This document shows, piece by piece, positions 57,309 to 64,000 of a stretch of 64,000 nt of DNA. Made by a program: the position numbers and the translations under genes. The notes below the pieces were generated by a model. The model was not told where the DNA came from. It saw nothing but the letters and a program-made list of their open reading frames with translations, and made no database searches. Source of the DNA: Ziziphus jujuba (lineage: Eukaryota > Streptophyta > Magnoliopsida > Rosales > Rhamnaceae); assembly GCF_031755915.1 (NCBI RefSeq), contig NC_083382.1, forward strand, positions 9,975,501-10,039,500. The letters are read 5' to 3'. How positions within the stretch are numbered: position 1 is the first letter of the stretch; every line of letters begins with the position of its first letter.

Positions 57309-59137
57309 TCATAAAAGCAAGAGCCTCACCAAATTATCCAAATCTATGGATGAAGAACCATGTGGAGCGGTAGCCTCATGGGCTAGTCTCTTCCACTCCA
57401 TTACATTCCTTTTCATTGTCTTACCCTTCTCTCCCTCCATCAACTCTCTCACAAGCTTCTCAACTTCCTTTCCTTTCACATCATTGTCTATCTCCATGCC
57501 AATCCCCCATTCCTTGCAAGCGTATCGACAATTTGTTGTTTGGTCACCAAAGAATGGCCAACACAGCATTGGAACACCAGAAGACAAACTCTCAATTGTT
57601 GAATTCCAACCACTGTGTGTTAAGAATCCTCCAATTGATGGATGATTCAGGAGCTCCTCCTGTGGGCACCAACTTGCTATTAGACCTTTTCCTTTGATCT
57701 TTTCGGCAAATTCAGGTGGCAAAACAGCTGACTCACCCACAACCAGATTAGGCCTAATCACCCACAAGAAAAAGTGCTTGCTTTCTGCAAGTCCCATGCC
57801 AAATTCAACCAATTGTTTTGGTGTTATCACTGTTACGCTACCGAAATTCACATACACCACTGAGTTTGGTGGCTTAGAATCTAGCCATTGGAGGCACTCA
57901 CTGTCTTCCTTCCAAAGATTAGACGTGAAAAGCTTCATAGGGTGTTCCGGTATGCGATTCAGAAGGAGTTGGAGAGGACCAATTGCAAAAACATGTGGGT
58001 GCATAATAGAGAGAGCATCCAAGACATGTTTCTCCAAGTCATAAAAAGTTTGAACTATAACTGCTGAAGCTTTATTAGCTCTATCAGCCACTTCCATGTT
58101 AAAGTCAAACAGGACATGATCATGAACATTTCTAAACGAACAAAAGCTTGGTAGATCTCTTAAGCGCATATCTTTCATTCCTGGAATCCAGTCTATAACC
58201 GTGTCTAATATCTCGTTCGTTACACTTCTTTCATCATCTGCAGCATAAAAAAGACAGGCAATAATTGAAAGAAAAGAAAACATATGCATACGGAGTTCCT
58301 TTTCTCCTAAGCTTCGGAGCCCATTCTATAATGGGTTTGAAAAAGAAATCATTGGAATGTTTCCACATAATTATTCCTATTTTTTTTTTTATGTCATTTA
58401 TCACAACTTTATGTAAATTAAAAAATCACAATAAAAAATAATAAAATAATAAAAATAATAAAACTTGTCGAAGCCCATTTTAGTATGAACTCAGAAACCT
58501 AGGGGAAAATAATTGTATATATACATACATAATTTTGATAATATATTTATGAACTACACATAATTGGGCATCAGATGTCGTTAGTATTAAATTTTTTCTC
58601 ACCTTTCCTTGGTGGAAGATTGAATTTCTCCATCAAAGCATGTAATTGTTTAATGGCCATGAAAGCACATGCTGGGATAGTGAAAAACAAGACAACAGGA
58701 ATTCCCAATTCTTCTCCAGCTGTGATGGTGAAGGGCATGAAGCCGTCGGAAACAATTCGAGTGACTGGAGGACAAGTGTTTGAAATGGAGGATTCATTGA
58801 GTTTTCGGAGGAGGTCAGAAAATGGAGTCAAGAAGTTCTTCCTTATGGCTTCAATATTAGAAGAGGTGTCTCTGGTGGCTGCATGATCTGCATCTGAAGG
58901 AGGAGGGAGACCATCGGGAATGGTTTCGAATTGAAAGTCAGCCAAGCCATCAAGGGAATTAGGTCCTTGAGTTCGAAGAAAGCGATTGTGGATGAATTCC
59001 GTGTTGACAAAGGTTACGTGAAAACCTCTGTGGTGAAGGAGTTGTGCTAATTTAAGCATTGCCTTGATATGGCTTTGACCTGGTGATGGAACACACACAA
59101 CATGAGGTTTCTGATCAGCTATGGCCTTGGAACCCAT
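57309..59137 (-). CDS. UDP-glycosyltransferase, UGT85 type (fourth copy)
   Basis: Minus strand. Exons 59137-58603 and 58237-57309 with a 365-bp GT-AG intron (GGTGAG donor, TGCTGCAG acceptor), same position and phase as the other three, give 487 residues. Start MGSKAIADQKPHVVCVPSPG, catalytic H23 in QSHIKAM, VSDGF Asp motif, PSPG box from WCPQEELLNH through THSGWNS to FFGDQ. The acceptor-side insertion PPPSDADHAATRDTSSN distinguishes it. The end is LVRLLLL. Intact; expected to glycosylate a small-molecule acceptor in the cytosol, identity unknown. Confidence 0.95.
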
Positions 59138-59204
59138 TTCTCTGTCTATGCAATTTATTGTAGTTTGCAGCCAAATTATACTTGCCAGGTATATGTATTT
59201 TGGA

Positions 59205-59206
<2 letters not shown>

Positions 59207-59240
<34 letters not shown>
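59207..59240. repeat. TA microsatellite upstream of fourth UGT
   Basis: A TA run of about 34 bp beginning 70 bp upstream of the UGT start codon; it may overlap the TATA region of that gene. Confidence 0.9.
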
Positions 59241-59241
<1 letters not shown>

Positions 59242-59747
59242 CAATTTGAGAATCACGTTATTCTCACCGCATGTGAAATCTGACCCTGAAACGTTGATTG
59301 ATATACACATTTATATTTATATAAATATATATTTATATATATATATATCCTTTTTTTTGGCAACCAAAAGGGTCATTCATGAAGAAGCGAAACAGGTACA
59401 TATTTGAGGATGTCCAAGAGCCACGAAGGACCTTCTTCAACATCATTAGCAAAATTTAAAGCTAAACGGGTCATTCATTAACAAAAAGAAACAATTTACC
59501 AAATATATATATATATATATATTAAGAAGAAGAAACAAGTACATATTTGAGGATGTACAAGAGCGACGAATGACCTTCCCACACAAGATCATTAGCAAAA
59601 TTTAAAGATTGTTTAGCAACTAATATATATAAATATATAGTAATACATCAAAAGAGAGGACGTAGGATTCTTTTAGATTAATGTATGGATCATTTTGAGG
59701 GTTATTTTAGACTTTTCAATCTTATCTCTCATAATAGACTTTTATTA

Positions 59748-59790
<43 letters not shown>

Positions 59791-60740
59791 ATATCCTTTA
59801 TAGATGCTTATTGAGAAGATATTTTGGCCACTGTGATGCATTTATTTTGTTAATTTTGTAAATTATTGGATGTTTAAAGGGTAATATTTATTGCTTTTCT
59901 ATTTGTGGTCTCCACTTCTTCCCGTCCAAGTTTTATTTATAGCATTATTATTATTGTTGTTACTTTTATTATCACTACTTATTTAGTGCTAAATAAGTGT
60001 AAAAATTTACTTATGTTATCTTAGATATTAGAATTTTTTTATTTGCAATATGTTACATATCAATTAGTATCCTAATTGATCAAATATTCTAACTATCATT
60101 CTATTATAATTATTATTTTTATTTGGCATAAAAGGAAAATTATAATTTTGATGATTGTCGATTATTATCATTCTACAATTTTGGAGTTTCCAGTTCATTC
60201 AAGAAAAGATTCATTTCAACCAATTTCATGGATCATTTTAAAAGCTGTTTTAGTATCTATTTGGTATAATTTTTTTTTTATCAAAAATTCTACTTAAAGA
60301 TTAAAGATTTTTTTTGTTAAAAAATAAATATATTTGACAAAAATCAACAAGTTTTCATTGGCCAAAAAAATTTTTTTAACTATATTAGAAAAATCCAAAT
60401 TTTATATTTTTTTAAAAAAATTTTTTTAACTTATATAAAAATTTAATACAATTATTTTATCATATATAAAAATTTATTAAATATTTAATACAATTTTTTT
60501 ATTTATAAATAAATATTTATTAATTTTTTAATAATAATTATTTATAAAAAATATCTTTTATATAAAATTTTACAAATTAAAAATTTATTTTTATCCGGTG
60601 TACCAAACCATTTTAGATTTTCAGTCTTTTCTCTCACGATTAGACTTTTATCCATGCTTGGAGTATCCTACATCGACTTAGGAGATATTTTTGTCTTTTT
60701 GTTATGATCCTTTTGGTAATTTTGTAAATTATTAGATGTT
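59241..60740. other. AT-rich spacer
   Basis: No gene. Two short related passages (59360-59460 and 59470-59600, sharing 'aagaaacaagtacatatttgaggatgt') form a local direct repeat. A TA tract lies at 59751-59782. Confidence 0.45.
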
Positions 60741-60900
60741 TAAGGGTAATATTTATTGTTTTCCTACATGTGGTCCCCACTATTATTATGAGTTTTAAGG
60801 GTAATATTTATTGTTTTCCTACATGTGGTCCCCACTATTATTATGAGTTTTAAGGATAATATTTATTGTTTTCTACATGTGGTCCCCACTATTATTATGA
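60741..60900. repeat. 55-bp tandem repeat, about three copies
   Basis: Units begin at 60741, 60796 and 60851 with TAAGG(G/A)TAATATTTATTG and contain 'acatgtggtccccactatta'. A single diverged relative lies near 59875-59930, where the surrounding ~350 bp also match 60700-61130 loosely. Confidence 0.9.
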
Positions 60901-61612
60901 TTTATTTTGTGCTAAACAAGTGTGAAAATTTACTTATTTTATCTTAAATATTAGTTTTTTATTTTATCATATTATTTAGTATCCTAATTGATCAAATAGT
61001 TTGATTATCATTCTAAATATTTATATTTATTTATTTATTTATTTTTATTTGACGTAACAGAAAAATTATAATCGTCACGATTGTCGATTACTATCATTCT
61101 ACAATTTTGGAGTTCAAAGCTCATTCAAAAAAGGCAAAAAAAAAAATAAATAAATAAATAAAAGAGGAAAATTTATTATGCATTATATTTTATTTTTATT
61201 TTTACGTTATATTTTATTTTATCTCTATTATTTTAACCAAATAATAAAAATTAAATCACGTACATACATACTTTTTCCTTTTTTACATACTTTTTTCTTT
61301 TTCTTTTTCAAACTCTATTTACAATTTAAATGATTTTGAAACTGCTAAAAAAAATATATATATATTCTTTCTATGCTTATACTTGAATAATAAAATAAAT
61401 ACTATAATTCATAGTACATTATATGTGAGTACATGTTATAGTTTGTTTTACTTGAAAAAACTTATGTTTATTTGTATGATAAATCGAATGTAAAACAATG
61501 TTAGTTTGTTCCTTATTTTAAATCATAATAAAAGAGAGATTTTATTTGTATTTTTTTCATAGGAGCAGTAAGTTGCCTAGGCCTTCCTGGTAGATCTCAG
61601 CCACCATTAACC

Positions 61613-61690
61613 AAATCTCTAACAAATAAGATCCAATTCGAGCTACGCTGTAAATCTCTAACAAATAAGATCCAATTCGAGCTACGCTGT
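61613..61690. repeat. 39-bp direct repeat, two copies
   Basis: Positions 61613-61651 and 61652-61690 are the same 39-bp sequence, starting AAATCTCTAACAAATAAG. Confidence 0.95.
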
Positions 61691-62075
61691 AAGCTTCATT
61701 TTGGTATATAAATTATTAGTTTTAGTCAAAATTTATGTTAGCTCTACCAAATAATTTGTATATAAATACTTAATTAAAATATTATTTTAATAGGTATTAT
61801 ATTTTTGTTAATATTTTAGTATAAGTGCTAATAAAGGGACTGATTCCGCGGAGGATTGGGGGTGACTTGTGTGTTCAAGTAAGTGGTACAGTTTTCCAAT
61901 GTACTTTTGAACATTAAATTTATATTATTTATATTGTTTAAATTTCTGTAAAATTTATATGGTGCAAGTAAGTTAAAGAAAAATTATTATTATTTATATT
62001 TGTGTAAAATAATGATGCTTTTAAATTTATTTTGTAAAAATGATAATTTGAGATTGATTAATAAATTGTTTCCAT

Positions 62076-62080
<5 letters not shown>

Positions 62081-62122
<42 letters not shown>
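62081..62122. repeat. TA microsatellite
   Basis: A 42-bp uninterrupted TA run. Confidence 0.95.
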
Positions 62123-62124
<2 letters not shown>

Positions 62125-63219
62125 TGTAAATATGTTTTCCATGGAAAATATATTTCTGTAAAAATCATTTAAAATTTTGGTTTAAATTGAATTAAGAAAA
62201 TTGCACTAGTTTAGCAAATTGATTAAAAATCTGATATTGGTTTAAAAAAATTTTGGTACTATGTTAAATATGCTCATTTTTACTATTATAGATGCACCAT
62301 ACAATAATAATATTTTATACTGTATATTTATTGATTAGCACTTAGGTATTATTTAGTCATCCTGCGAAAGCTAAAAATGCGAGAGGATCGGTAGATATTT
62401 TGCACAATAAGCATTAGATGCCCTCCTTTTAGCTTCATAATGGCAAGTTATTAATATCTATACCTTGGAATGTCAAGGTTTCCAATTGCAAATATTCCTC
62501 TTTATCTCCTTGTCATGGAGTATTTGGGATGCTAAGTACCATCTGACATCACTTGGTACATGATGTGGTGACTATCGGGTAATTATGGTAAATATTTTGA
62601 AAATATTTTTATTTATTTAAACTATAGTTTTAAATTGCTTAATCACCATTTTTTTTTATAAATTATCAAATTTGTTAAATTTAATATTTATTATATCATA
62701 TTGTTTTATTTTATTTTATTTGATCTTAAATTTGTATTTATTTTTACGATTATATTTATCTTTATTTTTATTTTATTTGTATATACCAAATCACTATTTT
62801 AATTTTTGGATAATATAAAATTATGGATTTTTGTAAAAAAATGATTTTACTATAATAATATTATTAGTAATTAGATAGATGCTACTTGCTGGGATGATTA
62901 GCATTTCATTAGTTTTTTTTTTTTTTTTTTTTTTTTTGGTTTTTAAATGTCTTCCTTGTGGTTTAAGTGACTAGTGGATTTGATCATCAAAGGTACAAGC
63001 TCGTTTGTTGTTATCTTCCGTTGCTGTAGCCTAATTAGATCATTCTTCCTTCATATCTTTGTATTATTATTATTATTATATTTACATCTGTACTACTTTT
63101 GTTCTTAAATTGAATTCTTAAAATGCTCTGGTACTAAATATTAGGTGTCAAATTTCTCTAATTACTATTGTTGTTGTTTTATTAATTATTAATTTTGTGT
63201 TTGTTTCCTTTATTATTAG

Positions 63220-63931
63220 TGTGAAGTCCTACATCGGTTGGAAAGGGGAACGAAGCATGGTTTATAAGCGTGTGGATATCTTTTCCTTGAAGACGCATTC
63301 CCATGAGGAAAAGTAAAACCGTAAAGGGTAGAATTGGGCTCACCACCTAGCTTCCAAAGCGAACAATATCGTTATTGGGCTTGGAAGCCCGTGCCAGTGG
63401 GATTGGTAGGTAGGGGTTGGAAGAGGATTCCCCCTAACCATTGAGACACGTTTTAAACCCTTGAGAACTGGATTGTAAGAGGATTTCCTAGGCCCAAAGA
63501 GGACAATATCTGCATGCGGGTGATCTGGGCTAGGCTGTTACAGATGGTATCAAAGCTAGTATCCGAATCGGTGTGCCAGCGAGAACGCTGGGCCCCAAGG
63601 GGGGAGGATTGTGAAGTCCCACATCGGTTGGAAATGGGAACGAAGCATGACTTATAAGCGTGTGGATACCTTTCCCTTGAAGACGTGTTCCCATGAGGGA
63701 AAGTAAAACCGTGAGGGGTAGGATTGGGCTCACCACTTAGCTTCCAAAGCGGACAATATCGTGATTGGGCCTGGAAGCCTGTGCTAGTGGGACTAGTAGG
63801 TATGGGTTGGAAGAGGATTCCCCTAACCACTGAGACGCGTTTTAAACCCTTGAGGGCTGAGTTGTAAGAGGATTTTCCAGGCCCAAAGAGGACAATATCT
63901 GCATGTAGGTGGTCTGGACTGGGCTGTTACA
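63220..63931 (+). mobile_element. Complete TRIM (terminal-repeat retrotransposon in miniature)
   Basis: 5' LTR 63220-63542 (323 bp) and 3' LTR 63610-63931 (322 bp) both start TGTGAAGTCC and end GCTGTTACA and are highly similar. The 67-bp internal domain has only a primer binding site (TGGTATCAAAGC, 63545-63556, initiator Met-tRNA type) and a polypurine tract (AAGGGGGGAGGA) before the 3' LTR. Flanks ATTAG and ATTAA may be a target duplication with one change. No coding capacity, so it would need enzymes from another element. It sits inside the degenerate LTR copy 4. Confidence 0.9.
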
Positions 63932-64000
63932 ATTAAAGTACTGCAAATTTGTGAAAAATTTATGTTTGTGAAAAATTTATGTAGTAAAGGGGAAAGAATA

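Larger units (their letters stand above)
61830..64000 (+). mobile_element. Degenerate LTR of the 2.8-kb family, copy 4, interrupted by a TRIM and cut by the window end
   Basis: Landmarks appear in the same order as in copies 1 and 2: 'cggaggattggggg', 'gatgcaccatacaataat', a region with 'catctgacatcacttggtacatgatgtgg', 'gctgggatgattagcatttc', 'atgctctggtact', and after the TRIM 'aaagtactgcaaatttgtg'. The copy is more AT-rich and more eroded, so older. Its left boundary is unclear. Confidence 0.6.

Noticed and set aside
63220..63931. TRIM considered as a Cassandra element (5S rRNA-bearing)
   Set aside because: The LTRs contain no recognisable 5S rRNA A-box/C-box sequence, so only the general TRIM class is supported.

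Overview
The window is eukaryotic plant nuclear DNA: AT-rich, with long simple-sequence tracts, two-exon genes with GT-AG introns, plant UDP-glycosyltransferases, an L1-type LINE, Ty3/gypsy remnants, solo LTRs and a TRIM element. The best clue to the source is the first gene, a secreted repeat protein whose repeated FVPFY/FIPFY cores fit the backbone of 5(14)-membered cyclopeptide alkaloids, which are typical of Rhamnaceae such as Ziziphus. That assignment is inference.

Layout. 160-793: foldback element with 60-bp inverted arms. 1479-2853: two-exon precursor with signal peptide, an organ-specific-protein (DUF2775-like) N-terminus and 13 tandem 18-residue repeats. 3160-5560: decayed remains of two different Ty3/gypsy polymerases. 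7198-21010 and 21439-29998: two tandem copies of one unit of about 8 kb, each carrying a UGT85-type glycosyltransferase (17599-19130 and 26106-27658). The first copy is split by a 6.3-kb LINE with a target-site duplication, and a broken UGT fragment marks the junction. 30438-34130: a 3.4-kb LTR fused to a TRIM remnant. 37381-39153: third UGT, minus strand. 42242-45060 and 46122-48951: two solo LTRs of the same family with perfect 5-bp target duplications (AGGGA, TCATA); the second lies in an intron of a broken DHHC protein S-acyltransferase gene (45609-49406). 50137-51183: CACTA-like subterminal repeats. 52894-53259: small secreted eight-cysteine lipid-transfer-like protein. 57309-59137: fourth UGT, minus strand. 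61830-64000: an old LTR copy with a complete TRIM inserted in it.

How the genes relate. The four UGTs are one local family (same intron position and phase, shared motifs) that grew by duplication; the tandem pair also shows a 288-bp block of complete identity that suggests gene conversion. The putative cyclopeptide precursor would need a BURP-domain cyclase, a decarboxylating activity and N-methylation, none of which I see here, so a complete cassette is not shown. No physical evidence links the UGTs to the peptide. Most of the remaining sequence is transposon debris and AT-rich spacer.
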